From assembly GCA_965240325.2 (NCBI GenBank), contig OZ251225.1, positions 1,550,001 through 1,614,000 of the forward strand: a stretch of 64,000 nt of DNA, given 5' to 3'. The translations under genes were made by a program, and so were the position numbers. A model generated the notes under the pieces. That model worked only from the letters and a program-made list of their open reading frames with translations, did not search any database and was not told the origin of the DNA. The DNA comes from Rebecca billardiae RCC1528 (lineage: Eukaryota > Haptophyta). Shown here one piece after another: positions 1-9,906 of this stretch (position 1 is the stretch's first letter; each line of letters starts with the position of its first letter).

Positions 1-671
1 AGCTCGCGGCATTCCAGTGGACGCCGCTCTCGTTTGCGATGCGCGCACTTTGCGGTTGCGCGGCCCTCAACCAGCACGTGTCGTCGGAAGTCACGTCGAC
101 GGACAGCATTTGCCATTCAGAGGCAGGCGGCATTCGGATACTCTGTCACGCGCAGTGGCGCCACATGGCCCGCCGCCCAGACTGGGCTATCCGGCGCTGC
201 CGCCACATCTAATTGGCGGTTCAAGGCTTCGGGCCCGTTCTCACTCACATAAGCCGATTTCATATCAGTAAATGCCGCACGTGACCCCCGCGGGGCCGGG
301 GCAAGTAAGTGCCAGGACAACTCCGACGCCTGTCGGACAAGTACGTGTATAACGTGCTAAGAGTGACAGCATCAGAAGCAGCAACACCGGACTCCGGAGC
401 CGCCAGCCGGACGACGTTGTCGTCGACGCTGCTCGGCTGCTCCGACGCCGGCGGCCGGCGGCCGGTTTGTTTGGCGGTTACGAGTATACTGACAGCGCCA
501 CGCCCACTGCCGGCATGGCGCATCCAATAGTCGACGAATTGATGATCGCGCGTAGGTAGCTAAATAGTCGCATATGCTGGGGCAAGGGCCCTTGGCTGGG
601 GGTAGTAACTAGAATACGTACTAGTGTCGTATCCCTTGTCGTATCCATGGTAATGACTAATGGCCAGGGGC
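1..671. other. intergenic, no supported gene
   Basis: I see no conserved coding pattern here. The short open frames on both strands look like chance frames in GC-rich DNA. The right edge runs into the AT-rich tail of the Fam-A repeat that follows. Confidence 0.5.
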
Positions 672-973
672 GGGTACAGTTTATTTACTAAGAGTAAGAG
701 ACGCACACAGCTCAGGCAGGCGAGATTGACGCCCGCCAACTGTCACCGCCCATGAACTGATGAAGCCGTCGCCGATGGTAGCGCCGAAGGAAAATTCGTT
801 CAGCCGTCCGCCTGCGAGGCCTGGATGAGGGCTGCGGCCGCCTCGCGGCGCGCCAGCGCCCGTCGTCCTCGCCCCACCGTCGTCCACAGTCCGCCGGTCC
901 ACACTGTCACCGTCCACACAACGTCGTCGTCCGAACTCGCCGACTGAGTGGGCGCCGATGCAACAGCGCGCCG
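672..973 (-). repeat. Fam-A dispersed repeat, copy 1
   Basis: About 300 bp that reappears in the opposite orientation at 35617-35900. Both copies keep an open frame ending in LARREAAAALIQASQADG and a stop. Both then carry the segment with GCGACGGCTTCAT, and end in a tail reading GCCTGCCTGAGCTGTGTGCG followed by TCTTA(T/C)TCTTAGTAAA. The tail alone also occurs at 21513-21547 (split), 47765 and 49250 (inverted). This is a dispersed repeat or retroposed gene end. The class is unknown. Confidence 0.75.
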
Positions 974-1098
974 ACAGGATGAGGATGAGGATGTAGCACG
1001 GGGGCGTTCCCCGCATTGGTCATACGCCAAATTGAACCACCTTCCTATTGCAACGAGCTTCCTTCATTTGAAGCGGGTACGTTTGAATACGGGAAAAG

Positions 1099-1125
1099 GC
1101 AAAGCCCCCGCAGCGGGGGCTTTGC
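1099..1125. other. perfect 12-bp hairpin
   Basis: GCAAAGCCCCCG and CGGGGGCTTTGC face each other across a CAG loop, flanked by A-rich (left) and T-rich (right) bases. It looks like a rho-independent terminator but lies in eukaryotic DNA, about 370 bp upstream of the Kelch-like gene. The function is unknown. Confidence 0.6.
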
Positions 1126-1491
1126 TTTTCACGAGCGTGTGGCAGGATCCCGGCGCGGAACGCCCTTGAGGGAACGTGGAGCCCCACTGTCGGTTGGGGA
1201 AGGCGTGTATCAAGCGGCATGACTGGGGTAGCTTATCACACAGAAGGCCTGGCCCTCAGGTGATATGTGCCCCGGTATGGCGTGTCGGCCTCAAGGCCGG
1301 CGGCAGGGTTCTGTTGCCCGGAGGGTTCGCTGGCTCACCAGCGGCGAGGGCCGGGGCGTCCAGTATGTATGGGGTTTACAAGGTCAAGGGCGGTAGGGTT
1401 TATCCATGAACACCGCGGCGGCCGGGCCCGGCGGCCCATAATAATTTATTCGGGCCGGAAACTGCTTCGTGGAGTGTCGACTGCATCAAAG

Positions 1492-3063
1492 ATGATTGTC
1501 GTCAGCAAAAGATCAGTGATGAAGATGGCGGCAGCTGCACCGAGACGTGAGCTGCCAGCAAAGTCGGGCGTGGGCGCCGCCGTGGGCGCCGCCTGGCTGC
1601 TGCTGCACGCGTCAAGCTTGGCAGTGCGTGCCGCCAGGGAGTGCGACGCGACGTGGGCCCTCTTCCGCTCCGGCCTTGCCGTCGAGATGGACCGGCTGCG
1701 CTGGCCTGAAGGCGGCATGCATGTGCCACCGCCTGCGCGCACCGCGCCGTGCGCGATGGGCTGCGGCCCATTGACGGCCTGCGAGCCGTGGGCAATGGAC
1801 GCGCCGCTGCTCGAGCCGCGGCGCAACCACGACTGCCGCCTGCTGGAGGAGCGCTTCCTCGTCAACGTCCTCGGCCGACACGCACGCTCGGTCGAGGTGC
1901 GCGACTTGCGCTCGGGCAAATCGCGCCTCTTCCCGGCGCCCGGCACCGACCCAGCGGGCTGGCCGCTCGACGACCTGAACCACGTGTACGGCGTGCGCGT
2001 GCGGTCGCTCGACCGCGCGAAGGACGAGCTCTGGCTGCCATGCGGCTTCCACGGTGACCGCGTCAACCACGAGATCGCCTCGCAGTATGCGCGCATCGTC
2101 GACCTGCAGAGCTACGCGGTGCGCGTGGGGCCGCGGCTACCACGCGCGGGCGGGGCGTGCGCGGCGCTGGCGCTGCACCTCGACGGGCGGGACGCACCAG
2201 CCCACGTCTGCACCTTCGGCGGCACCGACGGCACGCACTCCAACGGCACCTTCATCGACAGCGCGCACTGCTACGACCGCCGCCGCGGCGCGTGGCACTC
2301 GCCGTTTGCGAGGCTGCCGTACGGACTCGACCACGCCAACGCGGCGTACGTGCGGCCGGGGCGGTGCGGCCGGGGCGAGCCCGCGCGCGTGCTCGTGCTC
2401 AACTATCGCACGGATCACTACGCGGCGTACCGCACGGAGGTGCTCGCGCACGATCTCCCCGCCGACGCCGACGACGCCAAGGCGGAGCGCAGCCGTGCAC
2501 TCGCGCGCGGCTGGTACGTCTATTATGCTGCGCCGGCCAGCGAGGGCTCGTCGGGTGAGCTCCACGGCGCCCGCGACGCAGGCGGGCTGATCACAGCGCG
2601 CGGCGGGCGCTTCCTGCTCAACTTTGGCGGGCTGACGTACAGGCCCTCCAGCCTGAGCGGCGCGGCGTACCTGCGGAAGAAGATCCCGCGGCCGTACAAA
2701 AGTGTGCGCGCCTTCAACGTCTGCAGCCGCAACTGGGTGAAGGTGCGCGCGCAGCTGGGCATGCCTCTCTTCGCGCTGCAGACGTGCGCGTCCGCCTCTC
2801 GTGGCGTCGCGATCACGTGCGGCGGCGCGGGGCCGGTGACCTTTCCGCCGAACAAGCACGTGATCGAACGCATGCAGCGGCTAGCTGACGCCGACGCCGA
2901 GCGCGGTGCGCCGCACATCGACGTGCTCGCCGGCGTGCGCCGCGTCGGCGCCCGCGCCCTGCCGTCCATGCGCCCATGGGGTGCGTCTGCGAACAATTCT
3001 AACTTCCACTATTGCATCGTCAACCGGCTGCCGCCCCCGTTTGACCTGCTGGACACGCGTTGA
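1492..3063 (+). CDS. Kelch-like secretory or type II membrane protein
   Basis: 523 residues from the first in-frame ATG at 1492. A second ATG at 1519 would also keep the signal anchor. Residues about 28-45 form an Ala/Leu-rich hydrophobic stretch typical of a signal peptide or signal anchor, after a basic segment. The middle part has a Kelch/galactose-oxidase-like blade: a VCTFGG strand, then THSNGTFIDSAHCYD and a GAWHSPFARLPYG stretch. A second FLLNFGGLTY motif follows near residue 380. NGT and NNS sequons and many Cys suggest passage through the secretory pathway. I do not recognise a family or catalytic residues, so the call means only 'beta-propeller-like secreted protein'. No intron is needed. 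Confidence 0.65.
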   Translation: MIVVSKRSVMKMAAAAPRRELPAKSGVGAAVGAAWLLLHASSLAVRAARECDATWALFRSGLAVEMDRLRWPEGGMHVPPPARTAPCAMGCGPLTACEPWAMDAPLLEPRRNHDCRLLEERFLVNVLGRHARSVEVRDLRSGKSRLFPAPGTDPAGWPLDDLNHVYGVRVRSLDRAKDELWLPCGFHGDRVNHEIASQYARIVDLQSYAVRVGPRLPRAGGACAALALHLDGRDAPAHVCTFGGTDGTHSNGTFIDSAHCYDRRRGAWHSPFARLPYGLDHANAAYVRPGRCGRGEPARVLVLNYRTDHYAAYRTEVLAHDLPADADDAKAERSRALARGWYVYYAAPASEGSSGELHGARDAGGLITARGGRFLLNFGGLTYRPSSLSGAAYLRKKIPRPYKSVRAFNVCSRNWVKVRAQLGMPLFALQTCASASRGVAITCGGAGPVTFPPNKHVIERMQRLADADAERGAPHIDVLAGVRRVGARALPSMRPWGASANNSNFHYCIVNRLPPPFDLLDTR

Positions 3064-3247
3064 GCGGCCGCATCGTTTGCAGTGGTGCGGCGAGCGCTTG
3101 CTGTGCCCGACAGGCTGTGGCAGCAGCGCTGAGGCTGATATGCCATCTTGACGATTCCCCGCGCTGCTCCGGGTGCTCCGCTAGGGTAGTACTCCGCGAC
3201 GAGAGTAACTACTACTGATGCGTAGTCGTACTATACATACAGACTGC

Positions 3248-3312
<65 letters not shown>
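3248..3312. repeat. (TA)n microsatellite
   Basis: An uninterrupted TA dinucleotide run just outside the 3' end of the Fam-B1 mobile unit. TA or CT runs border several repeats in this window. Confidence 0.95.
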
Positions 3313-3319
<7 letters not shown>

Positions 3320-3499
3320 CATATACATACATGACCGCGTTCCGCGGTCCTTCCGTAGAACCAACGTAGTTACTAGTTAGTTAGGGGCCCGCGGTGCACC
3401 CTCCGTCGGCTGCTGTCTCAGTCTGGTCAACATGGCGGGCCGATGAGGACTGTCGCCGCGGGCCGCGCGAAGAAGTACGGACCCCAGCCTGCGCTCACG

Positions 3500-4318
3500 G
3501 CGCTGCGCGGCCGCGCACCGAGAGGCGAGACCGAGCGCGGAGCTCGGGGTGGAACGAGGCGAGCGGCGGGTCGCGCCTGCCGCCGCGCGTGCGCGCCTGC
3601 TCCACCGCGCCACCGTGCTCGCCCGCCGCCTCCTCCGCCGCGTCGGCCTCGAAGCCACGGCGGCGGCCAGCCAGCCTCCGACCGAGGCGGAGCCCGTGCG
3701 TGCTCACTCACCCGGCGCGGTGGCGCCCTCGAGTCGACGGCCGTCTACTCCACAGCTGGCTGCTCGAGCTGCTGCACGGGGCGTCGCGACGAGGGCGCCG
3801 CGCGCGCCCAGCGCGTCCGTCGCCGCGTCGCGCAGCGCGTCGAGCTCGGCGCCGCGCTTCGCCAGCTCGGCGCCCAGCGCCTCCGTGCGCACTCGTGCTC
3901 ATTCGATTGTCGTCATCGCGCTCGTCGGCTCCGTGGCGAGCCCGCGGGGCGGACGAGCGGACTACTGCGCGCCGCAGCAGGAGCAGCGCGCGGCGCGCAG
4001 CGCTCCGCGCGCAGCAGGGCCGTCTCCTCATCCACCGAGTGCACGGCCTGCGCGGCGGCGACGCCGCGACGGCGGCGCGCGCCGCCGCGGGGGGACGCAC
4101 GCGCTGCGGGCCGAGATGAGTCCGGCCGCCGAGCCGCGGTGGCGGCGTCGGCGTGCGCGCCGGGCGAGGTGGGCGAGCTCACGCGGCCCGGGCTCAGCAC
4201 GCCCGTGCACAGCGCCGGCCGCGGTGGCGAGCGCGCACCGCTCGGCCGCGGTGGCAACCGGCTGAGCGGTTGATGTTTGAAGCCGCGAGGTCAGTGACGT
4301 CTCCGATGACTCGGCCAT
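3500..4318 (-). pseudogene. decayed coiled-coil gene carried in Fam-B1
   Basis: A minus-strand ATG at 4318 opens MAESSETSLTSRLQ and a polar start, but the coding pattern then shifts between frames. Pieces such as VDEETALLRAE and AELAKRGAELDALRDAATDA (near 3800-3890) are heptad-like. The last piece matches AKLAKCGAELDELSDAATNA in the Fam-B2 copy (about 26450-26520), so both derive from one coiled-coil gene. Frameshifts and loss of a continuous frame argue for a pseudogene. Upstream, at about 4330-4500, a further minus-strand stretch with IIAVGGPIFGRLELMHITTL also looks like former coding sequence. Confidence 0.5.
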
Positions 4319-4540
4319 GATTGTGGTCCTCCTTCGCCCACGGGTGCTTTGTCGACCATCCGCTGGAGGCGCGCCAACGTCGGTACGCACAGCGCCTGCT
4401 TGAGCGTCGTGATGTGCATCAGCTCGAGCCGGCCGAAGATGGGCCCGCCGACGGCGATGATCATGATGTGCGCGCTTGCCGCTTGGGCACCCGTCCAGCG
4501 TCCTCGTCGCGAGACGCTGGCGGACGGGTAACCCGTTTTT

Positions 4541-4775
4541 CTTTCATTATGGCAAAGGAGGTTCATCCATCGAGGCAGGCGGGTAACTTGGTTTAACCAG
4601 CGCTATTCAAAACAATCCCTTCATTATGACACAGGAGGTTCATCCATCGAGGCAGACGGGTAACTTGGTTGGACAAGCGCTATTGAAAAGAATCTCTTAT
4701 TTTAATATGACGAGGCGGTTCATCCATCGAGGCAGGCGGGTAACGTATTTGAACAAGCACTATTCAAAAGAATCT
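4541..4775. repeat. three tandem units of about 75-80 bp
   Basis: Three imperfect units, each containing GGTTCATCCATCGAGGCA, a GGGTAAC box and a CTATT(C/G)AAAA box. They lie inside Fam-B1 and are absent from B2 and B3, so they expanded after the copies separated or were lost from the others. Confidence 0.8.
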
Positions 4776-5386
4776 GGCCTCATAGCTGTTTTCGACCCAA
4801 AACAATCAAACGTCGCTCGGCAAACTCGTACTTCAGCATACAAGAGGGGTAGGAATACTCACTTGTTTCACCCCCGGGGTATCTGATCCCACGTCCGTCC
4901 ATCGACATACGGCGAATTGGCGGGCGCGCTTATTTCGTCAATCGCGTCTTGCGGATAGACAGCAATGTACGGTACGTACCCCTCGAAAAAGCGAAAATTC
5001 ACCCTCCAACAGCCCTCATTCCTCAAAATCGTCCCCCGTCCCCTTTTCTTTGATCAAAATAAGATCTTTTTGACAACGTAGTGAGGGCCCCCGGCGGGGC
5101 TTACCACGCTACGCGCTCCGCCCTGCACCGCGGGCCATGACATACATACTACGTATCGATAGCTAGTCTGCGCGTTATTATCATCGGCCGCCGGTACAGC
5201 CGGTAAACTACGGTTTAGTCTCGGGTAGTCAGAGTCAGACTTCAGTACCATAAGTAGTTATAATATAAATGTGACGCTGTTAATAATCGTAGCAGTCAGC
5301 CCGACTCAGCCAGCGGCTAGTGAGCCAGACACTGCAGTGACTCCGCGTCTGCACCGCCATCCTGTCACTTCGTCTGCTGTCAACGG

Positions 5387-6652
5387 TTATTGAACACTAG
5401 GAGCTGGAGCCTGGGTCTGCTGGGTGCAGCAAGCTCCGATTGGAAGAGCGCCTGCAGTGCTGGCCGTCGTCACAGCGCGATGAGGGCGGCAGCAGCTTTC
5501 GCGCAGCGCAGTACGCCGCCAAAGCTGCGGGTGCTGGACCATGCTGGCGGCGATGGCACGGGCACGCGTGCGCATCCAATCGTCCCGCACGTCGGCTCGG
5601 TTGGCGTACTTGGCCGCGTTCACGGCGCCGAGCAGTCCGTAGACATCACGGGTGCTGCTCTTAGCGTGCCACGCACTCCATGAGGTGATGCGGTAGTGGT
5701 GCGCCGCGAGGGGGAGATGGCAGATCCCCGCCTCGCCCGGCATGGCGAATTTCTGCTGGAGCTGCACCGTGCTCCCCCGGCTCACGTTGCGCAGCTCCAG
5801 ATCAACCGCGACTTTGCCGTCTTGGAGCACTCTAACCGGCTGGCACAAACGCGCCGTCCTGTTGCCCTCTGCCGTGTGCGCGCTCGTGAGCAGCGTGTGT
5901 CCGTGCACGTGCAGCGTGTGCAACACGTCGAGCCGCATCACGTGCTTCACATCCTGCACCCGCCAGCGGTCGCGGTACTTCCAGCGCAGCGCGCGGGACA
6001 TCTTCGACTTCCCCAACACCTCCGGCCGCCCCCGCGCGTACTTCTTCTCGTAGCCCTCGCGCCACGTGAGCGAGGTGCGCACGTGCCCGCAAGGCTCCTC
6101 CTCGCGCTCGCCCCACGCAAATATGAGCCACGGGATGAGGACCGAGTCGCACGCGCTGAGCTCGCCGTGCAGCATCGCCGCAAGCGGGCGGCCCGGACAC
6201 ATCCGGCTCGAGACGAACTCGTCCACGTCAACGACGAGCAGCCACTCGTGCGCTCTGGACCGCCGCGCCGAGAGGCGTCGGATGCGCTCGAGTGCGACGT
6301 GGTACAGCGCGATCTGCCGGGGCTCCCACGACGAGCGGTTGGACGAGGCCCCACTCAGCGCACCTTTCGACGGGCCCAGTAGCTCGCGCGCCGGCCATAA
6401 AGTGTACCACTCACTGCGCACGCACGCGAGCGCCCCGTTCGGGCTTTCGCGCGAGAAATCGTCGACAATGTACAGCATCGACGCACCCTCCTCGACATAG
6501 TGCGTGACGAACTCCTCGATCTGCGTGGCGGCGTCGCGCACGATCGTCAGTACGGCGAGGTCGGCGATGCCGCCAGCCACGCTCGCGCCGCCCCGGAAGC
6601 GGTTGCACGCAGGCTGCCACCCGAGGACGAGCGTCACGAGCAGCGCGAGCAT
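5387..6652 (-). CDS. GT92-like / Glyco_tranf_2_4-like glycosyltransferase, Golgi type II membrane protein
   Basis: 421 residues from the ATG at 6652. The minus-strand frame stays open upstream but only with a GTG at 6739. An N-terminal LALLVTLVLGW stretch forms a short signal anchor. The catalytic domain begins with LAVLTIVRDAATQIEEFVTHY and YIVDDFS, and has a WLLVVDVDEF motif at about residues 135-146. The DxD in VDVDEF is the expected nucleotide-sugar/metal site, and a late HHYRITSWSAWHAKSS segment fits the C-terminal part of the family. It should transfer a sugar to a glycan or protein in the Golgi. The acceptor cannot be read from sequence. A Mutator-like element lies 87 bp upstream of the ATG and may have changed the 5' region or promoter. 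Confidence 0.8.
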   Translation of the reverse strand: MLALLVTLVLGWQPACNRFRGGASVAGGIADLAVLTIVRDAATQIEEFVTHYVEEGASMLYIVDDFSRESPNGALACVRSEWYTLWPARELLGPSKGALSGASSNRSSWEPRQIALYHVALERIRRLSARRSRAHEWLLVVDVDEFVSSRMCPGRPLAAMLHGELSACDSVLIPWLIFAWGEREEEPCGHVRTSLTWREGYEKKYARGRPEVLGKSKMSRALRWKYRDRWRVQDVKHVMRLDVLHTLHVHGHTLLTSAHTAEGNRTARLCQPVRVLQDGKVAVDLELRNVSRGSTVQLQQKFAMPGEAGICHLPLAAHHYRITSWSAWHAKSSTRDVYGLLGAVNAAKYANRADVRDDWMRTRARAIAASMVQHPQLWRRTALRESCCRPHRAVTTASTAGALPIGACCTQQTQAPAPSVQ

Positions 6653-6738
6653 GGCGACACTGAGTTGCCGCTTGCAGCATGCAGAACTGAGTCGACTCCG
6701 CCGCCGGATGCACTGATCCCGGACGCCGCGGCGGCTCA

Positions 6739-7087
6739 CGGCAGCGCTAAATCAGCCCGGGCTGATTTAAGCTTATCTCAGCCCGGGCTGATTTAAGCCC
6801 TTAAATCAGCCCGGGCTGAGATAAGCTCCGCGCGAGCTTATCTCAGCCCGGGCTGAGATAAGCGCTTATCTCAGCCCAGCGGCTCGCGACTCGGCCGCCG
6901 TGGACTCGGAGCGCACGTCGCGCGGTGCGGCCCGCCCGCTCCATGGCTGCACGCGCTGCTGTGTCTTCGGTGGCCACAGGGTGAAGTGCGCTGAGTCTAG
7001 TGGCGGGCCCAGCTCCACCCACCCCCTTCTCCCTGGCCCGCCCCGCCTGCCCTCGCCCGCATCGGATGCCTTCCTCGCGCATGCAAC
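6739..7087 (+). repeat. left terminal inverted repeat
   Basis: The outer 135 bp are tiles of two palindromes that share the core CAGCCCGGGCTG. One tile is flanked by TTAAAT/ATTTAA, the other by CTTATCT/AGATAAG. The inner part is unique sequence matched by the right TIR with few changes. Confidence 0.9.
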
Positions 7088-8812
7088 GGCCTCAGCCAAC
7101 GCCATTGTTCCACCATCGATTCCACCATCGACGGTCGCGGGTACTTGTACGTCGTGTACTGTACATGTGTGTCATGTGTAATCGCACGCATGTGGCCACG
7201 GCCCACGTGCACCTGTCTGCCGTGTGCCGTCGCCCTTGTACCGCGTTGCCCTTGTACCGTTCGCGCGTTGCGGCATGTGCTTGCCCAGCTTGGCATACTT
7301 GCCGGTCACGCTCGACGCTGGATCAGCCAGTCATCGCGATCCCGTCAGATCGAAACGGTCCCTTCGCGCGGCGCACTACTCTGCGCGGCGGCTGCCGGTT
7401 CATGACCGAGCTTGGACCATCAGCTGACAGCTGTGGTGTGCGGCTCGCTGCGTCTCAAGCGTGGCAGGCGCTTCGGCAGAGTAATACACTGTCGACGGTC
7501 GTGGCGCCGCAGCTGGTGGGCTCACCGGCGCCCTCGCGCTCGCAGCTTTCGGCGCGCTTGGCGAGCACGCCAAGGTCGCCGCGCGCACCGTGGTCCGCGT
7601 GCACACAACGGCCGCCGCGCGCGCCGCAGCCGTCTTGCGCGCCGCAGCCGGCGAGCGCGCTGCGGCCGGCGAGCGCGCCGCGGCTGCTGAGCGCGCCCGG
7701 CCGGTGAGCGCGCCGCGGCTGCCGCGCGCCGCGCGGCTGGCGATTGCGCCGCGGCTGCCACGCGCGCTGCGGCCGGTAAGCGCGCCACGGCGGCAGACAG
7801 CGTAACTCGGCCGTCGCGCCCGGCCGGCGAGCGCGCCGTGGCTGCTGCGCGCGCCGCGGCTGCCGCGCGCGCCGCGGCTGGCGAGCGCGCCGAGGCCGAC
7901 CAACGCGCCGCGACCGCCCCGCGCACGGCGACCGAAGGCGAGTCTGTGGCGGATAGCGAGCTTGCCGCTGCGGCTAGTGAGCGCGCCGCAACCGGCGCGG
8001 ATGGATGGTGCAGCCGGGGCTTGCGCCACCGCGACCGGTGAGCAGGCCGCGCCAGCATGCGTAGGTATTGGCGAGCGCGCCACCGCAACCGGCGAGCGCG
8101 CACCGCACGGGCCACAGATGCCCATTGGTCCAACGCCGCAGGTGCCCATCAAGCCTGGCGCCAACACGTGACAGTTGCGCGATGAGGCTGAGCGTGCTCG
8201 CCGGCCGCTGCGCGCTCACTGGCCGCGGCGGCGCGCTCGCTCGCTATCCGCCACAGACTAGCCTTCGGTCGTCGCGCACGGCCGCGGCGCGCTGGTCCGC
8301 CGCGGCGCGCGCGGCAGCCACGGCGCGCGCGGCAACCGCGGCGCGCGCGGCGGCCACCGCGCGCGTGGCGCATGCGGCGGCCGCTGCGTGCGTGCGGACC
8401 GCGGCGCACACCGCAACCTTAGCTTGCTGTCCGTGCGCACCAGCCCCTGAGCCGCGGCACGCGCTGCGAGCTTTGCGTGCTCGCCGTGCGCGCCGACAGC
8501 TGCGGGCGTGCCGGCGTCGGCGCGCCCACTAGCCGCAGCGCCATGATCGTCCATGGAGCTGCGCCGGTGCCCATGCCTGTGCCGCTGGCACCGGTACGCC
8601 CGCGCGCGGCGGCCGCGGTGGCAACGTTCAGCACATTTTGAACAACGTGCAATGGCAACAGCACACAACCGACTGTAGCGCACGGGCCGTGTTCACCCGC
8701 GTGCGACTACGCGCGGACATGGTCAACTGGCGAACGTCGATGGTGCGTCCATGGTGTTGGCTGCATGCTTCTCATGCGGGCAGCAAGTCCACAAGCCGAG
8801 TTGCCGCCGTGG

Positions 8813-9164
8813 AGTTGCATGCGCGAGGAAGGCATCCGATGCGGGCGAGGGCAGGCGGGGCGGGCCAGGGAGAAGGGGGTGGGTGGAGCTGGACGCCCGC
8901 CACTAGACTCAGCGCACTTCACCCTGTGGCCACCGAAGACACAGCAGCGCGTGCAGCCATGGAGCGGGCGGGCCGCACCGCGCGACGTGCGCTCCGAGTC
9001 CACGGTGGCCGAGTCGCGAGCCGCTGGGCTGATTTAAGCCCTTAAATCAGCCCGGGCTGAGATAAGCTCCGCGCGAGCTTATCTCAGCCCGGGCTGATTT
9101 AAGGGCTTAAATCAGCCCGGGCTGAGATAAGCTTAAATCAGCCCGGGCTGATTTAGCGCTGCCG
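8813..9164 (-). repeat. right terminal inverted repeat
   Basis: Inverted complement of 6739-7087, about 350 bp. It has a few substitutions, a different number of palindromic tiles and an inverted CGCGCGAG/CTCGCGCG spacer, consistent with recombination between tiles. Confidence 0.9.
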
Positions 9165-9173
9165 GGCGGCTCA

Positions 9174-9618
9174 CGCGCCCTACCAGTACGTTCACGAGGA
9201 GTGCAGCCCGTGAACTTCGGCATCGTAAGCTGCACTGGACTGAACGGCGAGTGACACAGTGTCAGGCGAGTGGGTCTGGCTTCAATGACAACAGTGAGCA
9301 CAGCAGAACAGAGAACAGACCGACGTACCGACTCCGCAGCCGCGACCGAGTCGCCTGTAAACGCCGGCGGCAGGTAATGGTCGGAGGCGGCCCAGAGCCA
9401 CTGCTGCGCATGGCGTAGCACTCCGAACCGCGACGTGCGCGTCCTCATAGGTTGCTTGTTGGACTGGGCGAGCGCACCGTCCCATCAGCGCGTCCCGACC
9501 TTGGCGTACACCCGCGCGCAAGCCATCCGGCGCCAGGCCTGAACGCTTCCAAAGCGCGAGTTCGCGAGCGGGCGATTTGTCACGGCACGGCCACGAGGTG
9601 GCGCGATGGGGCGGGCGC
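9174..9618. other. intergenic between MULE and small Cys-rich gene
   Basis: A minus-strand open stretch runs from here toward the glycosyltransferase frame without an ATG before a TGA near 9250. It may be part of the original 5' region of that gene, separated by the MULE. Nothing else is recognised. Confidence 0.35.
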
Positions 9619-9906
9619 TTACGCGCACTCGTCGATCCGCTTCGTCACCTTGCCGCACGTGATCTCCTGGAAACCCACACCGTTCACGCACTGCGCCGTG
9701 ATCTGCTCCTTCTTGCAGCACTTGCTCCCGGAGAAGTCCTCAAGGCTCATGCCCTCGACGTCCTCCTCCTTGCGGCAGTTGAGCTTGTGCTCCTTGTCCT
9801 TGTGCTTGTGCTCGTGCTTGTGCTCCTTGTCCCTCTTCTTCTCGAACAGATCATCGTCGAGAATGTCGTCCAAATCGAGCGCGGGGGCGACGTTGAAGAG
9901 GTCCAT
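9619..9906 (-). CDS. small Lys/His-rich, Cys-containing protein of unknown function
   Basis: 95 residues from the ATG at 9906. The order is an acidic start (DLDDILDDDLFEKK), a charged KH/EH-repeat linker (residues about 30-46), then a compact half with six Cys including a CC pair (GSKCCKKEQITAQC, EITCGK, IDEC). The change from charged linker to an evenly spaced Cys module and the clean stop look like a real gene. The Cys pattern could bind metal or form disulphides. No family was recognised. An upstream exon is possible, because the frame is open 5' of the ATG. The gene is divergent from the DNA ligase. Confidence 0.5.
   Translation of the reverse strand: MDLFNVAPALDLDDILDDDLFEKKRDKEHKHEHKHKDKEHKLNCRKEEDVEGMSLEDFSGSKCCKKEQITAQCVNGVGFQEITCGKVTKRIDECA

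Larger units (their letters stand above)
3331..5138 (-). mobile_element. Fam-B mobile unit, copy B1
   Basis: Minus-strand unit. Its 5' end reads ATGGCCCGCGGTGCAGGGCG. Its 3' end carries TGCACCGCGGGCC and closes with GACCGCGGAACGCGGTCAT. The same 5' and 3' ends, in the same order, bound 19165-20780 and 25406-27164. Inside the 5' end all three share a stretch with CAAAAAGATCTT and TTGATCAAAG followed by a related GGGCTG...GAG region. GGCCCGCGGTGCA near one end and TGCACCGCGGGCC near the other are inverted complements, which suggests a TIR-type DNA element. It carries a decayed coiled-coil gene. No transposase was seen, so it would be non-autonomous. Confidence 0.6.
6739..9164. mobile_element. 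Mutator-like (MULE) non-autonomous element with long TIRs
   Basis: A 2426-bp unit. The ends CGGCAGCGCTAAATCAG and CTGATTTAGCGCTGCCG are exact inverted complements. It is flanked on both sides by the 9-bp direct repeat GGCGGCTCA (6730-6738 and 9165-9173). Long TIRs plus a 9-bp target duplication is the signature of Mutator-like elements. The interior (7088-8812) is Ala/Arg-type GCG/CGC-rich sequence with long but low-complexity frames on both strands. No transposase motif was seen, so it is either non-autonomous or a Pack-MULE carrying degraded host sequence. Confidence 0.85.

Noticed and set aside
7400-8683. Long frames on both strands inside the MULE, considered as a transposase
   Set aside because: No DDE-type or zinc-finger motif. 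The composition is an Ala/Arg/Gly repeat.
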